Origin: Streptomyces sp. BK239
GTDB taxonomy: Bacteria > Actinomycetota > Actinomycetes > Streptomycetales > Streptomycetaceae
Assembly (NCBI RefSeq): GCF_004217285.1
Contig: NZ_SHKS01000006.1
Location: 434,001-498,000 of the forward strand
Reading direction: 5' to 3'
DNA length: 64,000 bases
Numbering within the stretch: the first letter of the stretch is position 1; every line of letters starts with the position of its first letter. The position numbers were made by a program, and so were the translations under genes. Below the pieces are notes generated by a model. It was not told where the DNA came from and did not search any database. It was given only the letters and a program-made list of their open reading frames with translations. Shown here in pieces: positions 25,235-34,268 of the stretch.

Positions 25235-26620
25235 ATGAGCACCACGGAGCGTCCCAGGATCCTCGTAGTAGGCGGTGGGTACGTAGGCCTGTACGCAGCT
25301 CGGCGCATCCTCAAGAAGATGCGCTACGGCGAGGCGACCGTCACGGTCGTCGACCCCCGGTCGTACATGACCTACCAGCCCTTCCTCCCCGAAACCGCCG
25401 CCGGCAACATCTCCCCGCGGCACGTCGTCGTCCCGCTGCGACGCGTGCTGCCCAAGGCGGAGGTCCTCACCGGCCGGGTCACCACCATCGACCAGGACCG
25501 CAAGGTCGCCACGATCGCCCCCCTCGTCGGTGAGGCGTACGAGCTGCCCTTCGACTACCTGGTCGTCGCGCTCGGCGCGGTCTCCCGCACCTTCCCGATC
25601 CCCGGCCTCGCCGAGCAGGGCATCGGCATGAAGGGCATCGAGGAGGCCATCGGCCTGCGCAACCACGTCCTGGAGCAGCTCGACAAGGCCGACTCGACCA
25701 ACGACGAGGAGATCCGCCGCAAGGCGCTCACCTTCGTCTTCATCGGCGGCGGCTTCGCCGGCGCGGAGACGATCGGCGAGGTCGAGGACATGGCCCGCGA
25801 CGCGGCCAAGTACTACAAGAACGTGTCCCGTGAGGACATGCGCTTCATCCTCGTGGACGCCGCCGACAAGATCCTCCCCGAGGTCGGCCCCAAGCTCGGC
25901 CAGTACGGCAAGGAGCACCTGGAGGGCCGCGGCGTGGAGGTCTACCTCTCCACCTCGATGGACTCCTGCGTCGACGGCCACGTCGTCCTGAAGAACGGAC
26001 TGGAGGTCGACTCCAGCACGATCGTGTGGACGGCGGGCGTCAAGCCCAACCCGGTCCTCGGCCGCTACGGCCTGCCGCTCGGCCCGCGCGGTCACGTCGA
26101 CTGCGCGCCGACGCTCCAGGTGCAGGGCACCGACTACATCTGGGCCGCCGGCGACAACGCCCAGGTCCCGGACGTCGCCGCCCGCAAGGCCGGCGTGGAG
26201 AACGCCTGGTGCCCGCCGAACGCCCAGCACGCGCTGCGCCAGGCCAAGGTGCTCGGCGACAACGTGGTCTCCGGCATGCGGGGCTTCCCGCAGAAGGAGT
26301 ACTCGCACTCCAACAAGGGCGCGGTCGCGGGTCTCGGCCTGCACAAGGGCGTCGCGATGATCGTCATGGGCAAGATGAAGATCAAGCTCAAGGGCCGGCT
26401 GGCGTGGTACATGCACCGCGGCTACCACGGCCTGGCGATGCCGACGTGGAACCGGAAGATCCGTGTCTTCGCGGACTGGACCCTCGGCATGTTCCTCAAG
26501 CGTGAGGTCGTCGCCCTCGGCGCGCTGGAGTCCCCGCGCGAGGAGTTCTACGAGGCCGCGAAGCCGGCCCCGGTCGCGGCGGCCCCCAAGCAGGAGAAGA
26601 CCGAGGTCAAGGCTTCCTGA
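25235..26620 (+). CDS. ndh: Type II NADH:quinone dehydrogenase
   Basis: A 461-residue peripheral membrane flavoprotein that passes electrons from NADH to menaquinone without pumping protons. FAD Rossmann motif VVGGGYVGLYAARR (about 11-24), quinone-site YQPFLPE, NADH Rossmann FIGGGFAGAET (about 167-177) and the second FAD motif YIWAAGDNAQ. A C-terminal amphipathic region (KLKGRLAWYMHRGYHGL) fits membrane attachment, and a Lys/Ala-rich tail follows. Two Rex-type operators upstream indicate induction at high NADH/NAD+. GATACT lies about 9 nt before the ATG, so a near-leaderless transcript is possible. Confidence 0.95.
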   Translation: MSTTERPRILVVGGGYVGLYAARRILKKMRYGEATVTVVDPRSYMTYQPFLPETAAGNISPRHVVVPLRRVLPKAEVLTGRVTTIDQDRKVATIAPLVGEAYELPFDYLVVALGAVSRTFPIPGLAEQGIGMKGIEEAIGLRNHVLEQLDKADSTNDEEIRRKALTFVFIGGGFAGAETIGEVEDMARDAAKYYKNVSREDMRFILVDAADKILPEVGPKLGQYGKEHLEGRGVEVYLSTSMDSCVDGHVVLKNGLEVDSSTIVWTAGVKPNPVLGRYGLPLGPRGHVDCAPTLQVQGTDYIWAAGDNAQVPDVAARKAGVENAWCPPNAQHALRQAKVLGDNVVSGMRGFPQKEYSHSNKGAVAGLGLHKGVAMIVMGKMKIKLKGRLAWYMHRGYHGLAMPTWNRKIRVFADWTLGMFLKREVVALGALESPREEFYEAAKPAPVAAAPKQEKTEVKAS

Positions 26621-26699
26621 CCCCGCCCACCAGAACCCCGAAAGGGCCGCCCGCCATCCGTGGTGCGGGCGGCCCTTCCGCATACCCGCCCCTCCGGGG

Positions 26700-27345
26700 A
26701 CGTGGGGCGTAACTCCACAGAGGCGCACGGTCCACGTCCGAGCGAGTCGGACGGCGGGCAAAGCCGGCGCAACCGGCAAAGCCCCCTGCCGGGGTGTGGG
26801 GCACAGCCCCACGGAGGGGCAAGTTCTGCATCCGAGCGAGTCGGACGAGCCAACCGGCGGAGCCCCCGCCGGGGGTGTGGGGCGCAGCCCCACGGAGGGG
26901 CGCGTTCTGCGTCCGGGCGAGTCGGACGGGTCGGGATCTGCGCAACCGGCGGGGCCCCTGCCGGGGTGTGGGCGTAGCCCCACGGAGGGGCACGGTTCCT
27001 GTCCGAGCGAGTCGGGCGGGCGAACCCTGCGCAACCAACCGGCGGTGTCCGCGCCAGGGGTGTGGTCGTAGCCCCATGGAGGGGTGCCGGTCCATGTCCG
27101 GGCGAGTCGGGCGGGTGGATTCTGCGCAACGGGCGGAGCTCCCTGCCGGGGTGTGGGCGTAGCCCCACGGAGGGGCACGGTCCGTGTCCGAGCGAGTCGG
27201 GCGGGCGAACCCTGCGCAAGCGACCGGCGGTGTCCCCGCCAGGGGTGTGGGGCGTAGCCCCACGGAGGGGTGCGGTCCGTGTCCGAGCGAGTCGGGCGGG
27301 TGGGTGGGCAAAAATCTTCGCAACCGGCGGAGCCAACCGCTGGCA
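26700..27345. repeat. Seven-copy ~91-bp intergenic tandem repeat with hairpins
   Basis: Between ndh and the cyclopropane synthase gene a unit recurs with its CCACGGAGGGG core at about 26717, 26811, 26892, 26982, 27076, 27167 and 27262 (spacings 81-95 bp). Each unit carries GTCCGAGCGAGTCGG and a small hairpin in which GTGGGGC pairs with GCCCCAC around GTA or a similar loop. Frames are open but show no coding bias and no start signals. I regard it as non-coding. Confidence 0.85.
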
Positions 27346-27412
27346 CACAGCCCCGCAAGTGCTTTCGTGGTGTCAGGACATTCCGGGATCACCCCTCACG
27401 GAGGTGTGCATC

Positions 27413-28714
27413 ATGGCTGACGCCGCTCCGCGGCTCCACGCCCTCGTCGAACAGTTGCTGGCCGCCCCCTTCCGGCTCCGCATCCGCGCCTGGGACGGTT
27501 CGCAGGCCGGCCCGCCCGGCGCGCCGACCCTCGTCGTGCACAACCGCAGGGCCCTGCGCCGTTTCCTGTTCAAGCCGGGCGAACTGGGCCTGGCCCGCGC
27601 CTGGGTGGCCGGCGACCTGGAGATCGAGGGCGACCTCTACACCGCCCTCGAACGCATCTCCGGCCCCGTCTGGCAGCGGGACGAGGACGCGAGACCCCTC
27701 ACCGAGGCCCTGCGCGACCCCCGCTTCCGCGAGGCCGTCCGCGGTCTGTTCGCACTCGCCGGCCCGCCGCTGCCGCCCGCCCCGCCGCCGGAGGAGGTCC
27801 GCCGCCCCGGCCACCTCCACACCCGCCGCTCCGACCGCCGCGCCATCAGCCACCACTACGACGTGGGCAACGACTTCTACGAACTCGTCCTCGGCCCGTC
27901 CATGGTGTACTCCTGCGCCTACTGGGAGTCCCCCGAACGATCCCCCGAGGCCACGCTGGAGCGGGCCCAGCACGACAAGCTCGAACTCGTCTGCCGCAAA
28001 CTCGGCCTGACGCCCGGTCAGCGCCTGCTGGACGTCGGCTGCGGCTGGGGCTCGATGGCGATCCACGCGGCGCGCGAGCACGGCGTGCGCGTCGTCGGCG
28101 TCACGCTCTCCCGGGAGCAGGCGACCTACGCCCGCAAGCGCGTCGCGGACGCCGGCCTCACCGACGTGGTCGAGATCCGCGTCCAGGACTACCGCGACGT
28201 CACCGACGGCCCGTACGACGCGATCTCGTCCATCGGCATGGCCGAGCACGTCGGAGCGGAGAAGTACCTGGAGTACGCGGCCGCCCTGCACACGCTCCTG
28301 CGCCCCGGCGGGCGGCTGCTCAACCACCAGATCGCCCGCCGCCCCCAGCGGGACGAGAGCGAATACCGCCTCGACGCGTTCATCGAGGCCTACGTCTTCC
28401 CCGGCGGCGAGCTCTCCCCCGTCGGCACCACGGTCACCCACCTGGAACGCGTCGGCTTCGAGGTCCGTGACGTGGAGTCGATCCGCGAGCACTACGCCCT
28501 CACCCTGCGCCGCTGGGTCGCCAACCTGGAGGCGGGTTGGTCGCGGGCCACCGCCCTGACCAGCCCCGGCCGGGCCCGCGTCTGGCTCCTCTACATGGCG
28601 GCGTCCGCCCTCGCGTTCGAACGCAACCGCATCTCCGTCAACCAGGTCCTGGCCGTCCGCACCCCGGACTCCGGCGCCTCCGGCATGCCCCTGCGCGCCC
28701 GCACCTGGAACTGA
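27413..28714 (+). CDS. cfa: Cyclopropane-fatty-acyl-phospholipid synthase family methyltransferase
   Basis: A 433-residue SAM-dependent enzyme. An N-terminal substrate domain (about 1-130) precedes HHYDVGNDFYELVLG and MVYSCAYW (lipid-binding), the SAM motif LLDVGCGWGSMAIHAA (about 205-220), GVTLSREQ, and SSIGMAEHVG. The length and all motifs match the CFA/mycolic-acid cyclopropane synthase family, which methylates membrane lipid double bonds. ATG with GGAGGTG 8 bp upstream. The 91-bp repeat array fills the space before it. Product in this organism (cyclopropane versus methyl-branched fatty acid) cannot be told from sequence. Confidence 0.9.
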   Translation: MADAAPRLHALVEQLLAAPFRLRIRAWDGSQAGPPGAPTLVVHNRRALRRFLFKPGELGLARAWVAGDLEIEGDLYTALERISGPVWQRDEDARPLTEALRDPRFREAVRGLFALAGPPLPPAPPPEEVRRPGHLHTRRSDRRAISHHYDVGNDFYELVLGPSMVYSCAYWESPERSPEATLERAQHDKLELVCRKLGLTPGQRLLDVGCGWGSMAIHAAREHGVRVVGVTLSREQATYARKRVADAGLTDVVEIRVQDYRDVTDGPYDAISSIGMAEHVGAEKYLEYAAALHTLLRPGGRLLNHQIARRPQRDESEYRLDAFIEAYVFPGGELSPVGTTVTHLERVGFEVRDVESIREHYALTLRRWVANLEAGWSRATALTSPGRARVWLLYMAASALAFERNRISVNQVLAVRTPDSGASGMPLRARTWN

Positions 28715-28731
28715 CGGCGCGGGGAGACGAC

Positions 28732-28766
28732 GAGGGACCCCGCCGCACACCGCGACGGGGTCCCTC
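28732..28766. terminator. Bidirectional terminator between cfa and ABC permease
   Basis: GAGGGACCCCG (28732-28742) pairs with CGGGGTCCCTC (28756-28766), a perfect 11-bp stem between convergent genes. Confidence 0.8.
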
Positions 28767-28775
28767 GGGCACCGC

Positions 28776-31304
28776 TCACTCCGACTTGATCGCCGCCAGC
28801 ATGTTCAGCCGCGCCGCCCGCCGCGCCGGCCACAGCGCCGCCAGCACGCCCACCGCGGCGGCCAGCACCAGGAACAGGGCGATCCGGCCCCACGGCAGGA
28901 CGAGTTCGTACGTCGCCATGCTCGTCCCGAGCAGCTCACCGGCCGCCCAGCCGAAGAACACGCCGAGCCCGATGCCGAGCACCGCGCCGAACAGGGAGAT
29001 CACCAGGGACTCCAGCCGGACCATCCGCTTGATGCCGGTGCGGTCCAGGCCGATCGCCCGCAGCATGCCGATCTCCTGGGAGCGCTCGAACACCGACATG
29101 GCCAGGGTGTTGACGACGCCGATGACCGCGACGATCACGGCCATGGCCAGCAGGCCGTAGACCATGTTCAGCATCAGCGTGAACATCTTCGCGATCTCGT
29201 CGGAGAGGTCCTTCTTGTCCCGGACCTTCACGGCCGGGTTGGAGCCGAGGGCCTTCTCCAGCCGGTCCTTCGCCGCGTCCGTAGCGCCGCCCGAGGTCTT
29301 CACGAAGACCTGCATGTCGGCCGGGTCGCTCAGGTGCGGGGAGAGCACGGAGCTGTCGAGGATGATGCCCTGGATCATCTCGTTGCCCTCGTAGACGCCG
29401 GCGACGGTCAGCCGCTGCGACTTGCCGTCCTCGTAGTGGGCGGTGAACCCCGAGCCCGACTTCCAGCCGTGCGCCTCGGCGGTGACGCTGTCGACGACGA
29501 CCTGCGCGCCGCGGACCGTGAAGGCGCCGCCCTCGACCTTCAGGTCGGTCAGCTCGCCGAACGTGCGCCCGTCGACGCCGGTCAGGTACTCGGTTCCCTC
29601 GTCGATCCGGGCGTAGCCGTTGCGCATCGGGCTGGTGGCCGTGACGCCGTCGACGTCCTTCAGCTTCTTCTCGACGTCCGGTGAGAGCTCGTTGCCGTTC
29701 GCCATGGACACCACGTAGTCGGCGCGGATCGCCGCCGACGCCATCTTGTCGATCGACTTCTGGAGGCTGCCCGCCATGACCGTCATACCGGTGATGAGGG
29801 TGAGGCCGATCATCAGCGCGGAGGCGGTGGCCGCCGTGCGGCGCGGGTTGCGCACCGCGTTCTGCCGGGCCAGCTTGCCCGAGACGCCGAACACGCGCAG
29901 GGCCGGGGCCGCGGCCGCGACGAGCGGGCGCGACAGCAGCGGAGTCAGGATGAAGACGCCGATCACCAGGAGCATCGCGCCGATGCTCATGGGCGCCTGC
30001 CCGTCGGTGCCCTTCATGGTGGTCGCCGCCAGGACGGCGGCGGCGCCCGCGGCGGAGAACAGCGCGCCCAGCGTGTTGCGCAGCACCAGCGACCTGGCGG
30101 TGGCCGGGGTGTGCACGCTGCTCATCGCCGCGACCGGCGGGATCTTCGCGGCCCGGCGGCCCGGCAGCCAGGCGGCGAGCATGGTGACGAGGACGCCGAC
30201 CGCGAAGGCCGTGCCGACGGTGGAGGGGGAGACCACCAGCGGCCCGGCCGGGACGACGGCGCCGAGCGAGCTGATGAGCGAGCGCAGCCCCGCCCCGATG
30301 CCGATGCCCGCGACCAGTCCGGTCACGGCGGCGGCCGTTCCCACCACGAACGCCTCGATCAGCACCGAGCGGGTGATCTGCCGCCGGGAGGCGCCGACCG
30401 CGCGCATCAGCGCGAGCTCCTTGGTGCGCTGGGCGACCAGCATGGTGAAGGTGTTGGCGATGATGAACGTGCCGACGAAGAGCGCGATGCCGGCGAAGAC
30501 CAGCAGGGTCTGCTTGAGTCCGGACATCTGCCGGGTGATCATCTCCGCCTGGTCGTCGGCGAGTTGCTCGCCGGTGGCGGTCTCCGAGACACCCTTCGGC
30601 AGCGCCTTGTCCAGCGCGGCGCGCAGCGCGGCCTGGCTGACGCCGGGCTTCGCCGTCACGTCGATCTCGTGGTAGGTGCCGGGCTTGCCGAACAGCTTCT
30701 GCGCGGTGGCGGTGTCGAAGAGGGCGAGGCTGCCGCCGGCCGCGACATTGCCGTCGTCGGTGGTGAACACGCCGGTGATCCTCGGGGTGAGGACGGGGCC
30801 GTTCACCGAGATCCGTACGGTGTCGCCGACCTCGTACCCGGTGCGCTTCGCGGTCGCGGAGTCGATGAGGACCTCGCCGTCGCCCTTGGGTGCGCGCCCC
30901 TCGGCGAGCGGGTAGCGCGCGTCCTTCGCGCCCCAGTAGTTCCCGCCTTCCGACTGGAAGCCGCCGCCGGCGAGCTTGCCGTCCTTGCCGGCGATCGCGG
31001 TGAAGCCGCGTACGACGCCGACGGCGGAGGCGGCGCCCGGCACGTGCGCGCTGCGGTCGAGCACCGCGTCGGTGAGGTCGGGGAGTTTGCTGATCCGGTT
31101 GCCCTCGTCCTCGGGGACCCTGGGCGTGACGGCGACGTCGACGTGGTCGAAGCCCTTGGCGGAGCTCTTCTGGAGCGCCTCGGAGATGGTGTTGGTGAAG
31201 ACCAGGGTCCCCGACACGAAGGCCACGCCGAGCATCACGGCGAGCACGGTCATCAGGAGCCGGGCCTTGTGCGCGGAGACATTGCGCAAGGCGGTACGGA
31301 ACAT
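28776..31304 (-). CDS. ABC transporter permease, FtsX/MacB type (second cassette)
   Basis: An 842-residue membrane protein built like the permease at 5486. An N-terminal span (MTVLAVMLGVAFVSGTLVF) and an extracytoplasmic MacB domain come first. An FtsX unit with the coupling helix RTKELALMRAVGASRRQ follows, then a second extracytoplasmic domain. It ends in a C-terminal FtsX unit with RSQEIGMLRAIGLDRTG. It lies 74 bp downstream of its ATPase gene, on the same strand. The ATG start is preceded by GAAG. Paralogous to the first cassette, though the extracytoplasmic parts have diverged more than the membrane parts, implying different ligands. Confidence 0.92.
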   Translation of the reverse strand: MFRTALRNVSAHKARLLMTVLAVMLGVAFVSGTLVFTNTISEALQKSSAKGFDHVDVAVTPRVPEDEGNRISKLPDLTDAVLDRSAHVPGAASAVGVVRGFTAIAGKDGKLAGGGFQSEGGNYWGAKDARYPLAEGRAPKGDGEVLIDSATAKRTGYEVGDTVRISVNGPVLTPRITGVFTTDDGNVAAGGSLALFDTATAQKLFGKPGTYHEIDVTAKPGVSQAALRAALDKALPKGVSETATGEQLADDQAEMITRQMSGLKQTLLVFAGIALFVGTFIIANTFTMLVAQRTKELALMRAVGASRRQITRSVLIEAFVVGTAAAVTGLVAGIGIGAGLRSLISSLGAVVPAGPLVVSPSTVGTAFAVGVLVTMLAAWLPGRRAAKIPPVAAMSSVHTPATARSLVLRNTLGALFSAAGAAAVLAATTMKGTDGQAPMSIGAMLLVIGVFILTPLLSRPLVAAAAPALRVFGVSGKLARQNAVRNPRRTAATASALMIGLTLITGMTVMAGSLQKSIDKMASAAIRADYVVSMANGNELSPDVEKKLKDVDGVTATSPMRNGYARIDEGTEYLTGVDGRTFGELTDLKVEGGAFTVRGAQVVVDSVTAEAHGWKSGSGFTAHYEDGKSQRLTVAGVYEGNEMIQGIILDSSVLSPHLSDPADMQVFVKTSGGATDAAKDRLEKALGSNPAVKVRDKKDLSDEIAKMFTLMLNMVYGLLAMAVIVAVIGVVNTLAMSVFERSQEIGMLRAIGLDRTGIKRMVRLESLVISLFGAVLGIGLGVFFGWAAGELLGTSMATYELVLPWGRIALFLVLAAAVGVLAALWPARRAARLNMLAAIKSE

Positions 31305-31378
31305 GGGTTTCTTCAGTCCAGGTGGTCCGGAGTTGGGGAGGCGATCAAGTCACCGTGGGCAAGGGGAGTGACGTTTCG

Positions 31379-32149
31379 TCAGCTCGTGCGGCCCTTGGTG
31401 TCGAACCGCTTCATGCGGTCCAGCACCGACTCCGCGGTCGGCCTGTGGACCTCGTCGACGATCCGGCCGTCCGCGAGGAAGACCACCCGGTCCGCGTAGG
31501 CGGCGGCCACCGGGTCGTGGGTCACCATGACCACCGTCTGCTTCAGTTCGCGCACCGAGTTGCGCAGGAAGCCCAGCACCTCGGCGCCGGAGCGCGAGTC
31601 GAGGTTTCCGGTCGGCTCGTCACCGAAGATGATCTCCGGTCGGGAGGCGAGGGCGCGGGCCACGGCGACGCGCTGCTGCTGGCCGCCGGAGAGCTGCGAG
31701 GGCCGGTGGCCGAGCCGGCCGGACAGGCCCACCATCTCGATGACCGTGTCGAGCCACTGCTTGTCGGGCTTGCGGCCCGCGATGTCCATCGGGAGGGTGA
31801 TGTTCTCCAGAGCGGTGAGCGTGGGCAGCAGGTTGAACGCCTGGAAGATGAAGCCGATCTTGTCCCGGCGCAGCTTCGTGAGGTGCTTGTCCTTCAGGGA
31901 GCCCAGCTCGGTGTCGCCGATGCGCACGGAGCCGGAGGAGAAGGTGTCGAGGCCGGCGACGCAGTGCATGAGCGTCGACTTGCCCGAGCCGGAGGGCCCC
32001 ATGATCGCGGTGAACTCGGCCCGCCGGAAGTCGACGGAGACCCGGTCCAGGGCGACCACCCGGGTCTCGCCCTCCCCGTACGTCTTCGACAGGTCCGTGG
32101 CGCGTGCGGCCACGTCGGTGGTCCGGTCGGCGAGAGGGGCAGTGGTCAC
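31379..32149 (-). CDS. ABC transporter ATP-binding protein (second MacB/LolD-type cassette)
   Basis: A 256-residue ATPase with Walker A GPSGSGKST, signature LSGGQQQRVAVARAL, Walker B IIFGDEPTGNLD and H-loop VMVTHD. The GTG start has AGGAG 8 bp upstream. Sequence is nearly the same as the ATPase at 4701 through the core (FIFQAFNLLPTL, LPMDIAGRKPDK). It drives the permease encoded downstream. A dyad GTCAT-N8-ATGAC sits 130 bp upstream and is a candidate operator. Confidence 0.95.
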   Translation of the reverse strand: MTTAPLADRTTDVAARATDLSKTYGEGETRVVALDRVSVDFRRAEFTAIMGPSGSGKSTLMHCVAGLDTFSSGSVRIGDTELGSLKDKHLTKLRRDKIGFIFQAFNLLPTLTALENITLPMDIAGRKPDKQWLDTVIEMVGLSGRLGHRPSQLSGGQQQRVAVARALASRPEIIFGDEPTGNLDSRSGAEVLGFLRNSVRELKQTVVMVTHDPVAAAYADRVVFLADGRIVDEVHRPTAESVLDRMKRFDTKGRTS

Positions 32150-32278
32150 GGGTGGGGCTCCTGTCGGGACGAGGGTGGTGCCGGGTTACCTGCACCATCG
32201 TCCCGGCCCTCTGCCGCCGTGTAGTCACCCGTTGTTCCGGTTCCTAAGGCCGACTTCGGTCGGACCGGAGCACGCCAC

Positions 32279-32296
32279 GTCATACCTGGGGATGAC
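32279..32296. promoter_or_regulatory. Inverted repeat upstream of second ABC cassette
   Basis: GTCATACCTGGGGATGAC has perfect 5-bp outer arms (GTCAT/ATGAC) and further C-G pairs inside. It lies in the otherwise empty 390-bp region between the ABC ATPase gene and bldA, at a position suited to regulating the former. The remainder of that region shows only an AT-rich patch (CAATAAAATAAGACAA, near 32455) and the bldA promoter. Confidence 0.4.
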
Positions 32297-32541
32297 ACGC
32301 GACCCCGGCAGGGTCAAACGTCAAGAACCGGTGGAGCACCCTCGTTCGTACGGTGAAATTCCGTCATTCCGCATACAGGGCCGATGCTCGCAGGGGACGC
32401 TACTGGCAAGTGCGGATGGACAGTTCACGGGGCTGATGCACCCTCAGACCTCAATAAAATAAGACAACATCGGTTCGCTGGGCCGGTGTTCGAGGGGCGC
32501 GTCCCGATAGGGTCGGAGCTTCAGCGCGGAGCCCATGGCCT

Positions 32542-32624
32542 GCCCGGATGGTGGAATGCAGACACGGCGAGCTTAAACCTCGCTGCCCCTCGCGGGCGTA
32601 CCGGTTCAAGTCCGGTTCCGGGCA
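32542..32624 (+). tRNA. bldA: tRNA-Leu (anticodon UAA), bldA
   Basis: An 83-nt class II tRNA. Acceptor GCCCGGA pairs with TCCGGGC, discriminator A. The anticodon stem GCGAG/CTCGC encloses CTTAAAC, giving anticodon TAA. A long variable arm (GCCCCTCGCGGGC) and the T arm ACCGG-TTCAAGT-CCGGT complete the fold. CCA is not encoded. UUA is the rarest codon in Streptomyces, and this single tRNA (bldA) controls translation of UUA-containing developmental and antibiotic regulators. TAGGGT at 32508-32513 is a plausible -10. By eye I found no in-frame TTA codon in the genes of this window. Confidence 0.96.
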
Positions 32625-32718
32625 TCTCCGACGCCTGCCGACACGTGCAGTGTCGTTGCATCCTCCATGGAGGCCTTGACGGCCTCACCCGCCGACGGGC
32701 CGTCCGCGCGCACCACCA

Positions 32719-32778
32719 TTGACACCGGCTGACCACGCGCCCAGACTCGCGTCCAGCATAAGTGAAGAAAACTTCACT
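32719..32778 (+). promoter_or_regulatory. pobA promoter with downstream operator
   Basis: TTGACA (32719-32724) and CAGACT (32742-32747) are 17 bp apart. Just downstream is AGTGAAGAAAACTTCACT (32761-32778), a perfect inverted repeat with 7-bp arms and a 4-bp AAAA centre. That placement suits a repressor blocking transcription. Confidence 0.6.
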
Positions 32779-32864
32779 GTGCGAACCGTGTGCAACGCGT
32801 GAACCATGAAGCGCGTGAACACCGACCCGCCGTGGCGGCGACGCCCCGTCGAAGGGAACGCCCG

Positions 32865-34040
32865 ATGCGCACCACCGTCGGCATCATCGGCGCCGGCCCC
32901 GCCGGTCTGCTTCTCGCCCGCCTCCTGCACGTCGCCGGCATCGACTCCGTCGTCCTGGAGAGCCGCGACCGCGCCTACGTCGAGCAGCGCCAGCGCGCCG
33001 GGATCCTGGAGCAGGGCACGACGGACGTGCTGCGCGCGGCCGGCGCCGGCGAGCGCATGGACCGGGAGGGGCTGCGCCACGACGGCATCGAGCTGCGGTT
33101 CGCCCGGCGGCGCCACCGGGTGGACTTCCCCGCTCTCACCGGCGGCCGGTCGGTGACCGTCTACGCGCAGACCGAGGTGTGCAAGGACCTCATCGCCCTG
33201 CAGTCGAAGGAGGGCGGCCCGCTGCTCTTCGAGGCGGAGGCGCTCGCCGTCGAGGACGCCGGCACCGACCGCCCCCGCGTCCCCTTCCGGCACGAGGGTC
33301 GGGAGGACGTCCTCGTCTGCGACTACGTCGTCGGCTGCGACGGCTTCCGGGGAGTCTCCCGCCGGGCCGTCCCCGCCGGAACGGGCCGCGTCTTCGAACG
33401 AACGTACCCCTTCGGCTGGCTCGGCGTCCTCGCCGACGTGCCGCCCTTCCACGACGAACTGGTCTACGCCCGCCACGACCGCGGCTTCGCCCTGCTGTCC
33501 ATGCGCTCCCCCGTCGTCTCGCGCCTCTACCTCCAGGTGCCGCGGGACACCGACGCCCGGTCCTGGAGCGACGACGAGATCTGGGCGGAGCTGGAGCGCC
33601 GCTTCGCCACCGACGACGACTGGCGGCTGGAGCGCGGGCCCATCACCCAGAAGTCGGTCACCCCCATGCGCTCCTTCGTCCACGAGCCCATGCGGCACGG
33701 CCGTCTCTTCCTCGCCGGCGACGCCGCCCACATCGTGCCGCCGACCGGCGCCAAGGGCCTGAACCTGGCCGTCGGCGACGTCGTCACCTTCGCGCGCGCC
33801 CTGGCCCACCGCCGGCTCACCGGTTCGGCGGAACTGCTCGACGCGTACTCCGCCACCTGCCTGCGCCGCGTCTGGCAGGCCGAGCGTTTCTCCCACGACA
33901 TGACGACCCTCCTCCACCGCGCCCCCGGCGGCGACCCCTTCGACGACCGCCTCCAGCTCGCCCGCCTGGAGCGCCTGGCCTCCTCACGCGCCGCCGAGAC
34001 CGACCTCGCCGAGGCGTACACCGGCTTCGCGTTCGAGTGA
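32865..34040 (+). CDS. pobA: 4-hydroxybenzoate 3-monooxygenase
   Basis: A 391-residue class A flavoprotein hydroxylase making protocatechuate from 4-hydroxybenzoate, feeding the beta-ketoadipate pathway. FAD motif VGIIGAGPAGLLLARLL (about 5-21), the DG motif YVVGCDGFRG (about 153-162) and the second FAD motif LFLAGDAAHIVPPTGAKGLN (about 278-297). Length matches characterised PobA. ATG preceded by GAAGGGAACG. A perfect dyad lies at the promoter about 90 bp upstream, consistent with inducible control. No regulator gene adjoins it. Confidence 0.95.
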   Translation: MRTTVGIIGAGPAGLLLARLLHVAGIDSVVLESRDRAYVEQRQRAGILEQGTTDVLRAAGAGERMDREGLRHDGIELRFARRRHRVDFPALTGGRSVTVYAQTEVCKDLIALQSKEGGPLLFEAEALAVEDAGTDRPRVPFRHEGREDVLVCDYVVGCDGFRGVSRRAVPAGTGRVFERTYPFGWLGVLADVPPFHDELVYARHDRGFALLSMRSPVVSRLYLQVPRDTDARSWSDDEIWAELERRFATDDDWRLERGPITQKSVTPMRSFVHEPMRHGRLFLAGDAAHIVPPTGAKGLNLAVGDVVTFARALAHRRLTGSAELLDAYSATCLRRVWQAERFSHDMTTLLHRAPGGDPFDDRLQLARLERLASSRAAETDLAEAYTGFAFE

Positions 34041-34268
34041 CGCCGGCAGCCCGGACGCCGGCCACGCGCGCGCCTGTGATCTCCGACCGGTTCCGGACGT
34101 GTACCGGAACGGTCATGAATGACGCCGGGCGATGCCGGGAATCAAGCGGGGACATAGCGTGTTGCGCAGCACGACGAGGGAAAGATCCTCCCCAAGCAGT
34201 AGGGTCAATCCTTTGCCTACCTATTACTCTTGAGCCAAGGCCACGCTGTGTGGCCATGGAGGAGTGAA

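Noticed and set aside
25202..27358. Long minus-strand frames over ndh and the 91-bp array encoding PPWGY/LARTR repeats
   Set aside because: The apparent peptide repeat simply mirrors the DNA repeat, no start signals exist, and half of it is antisense to ndh.
32521..32736. A 71-codon minus-strand frame across the tRNA
   Set aside because: It contains the familiar false peptide obtained by translating the complement of a tRNA-Leu gene.
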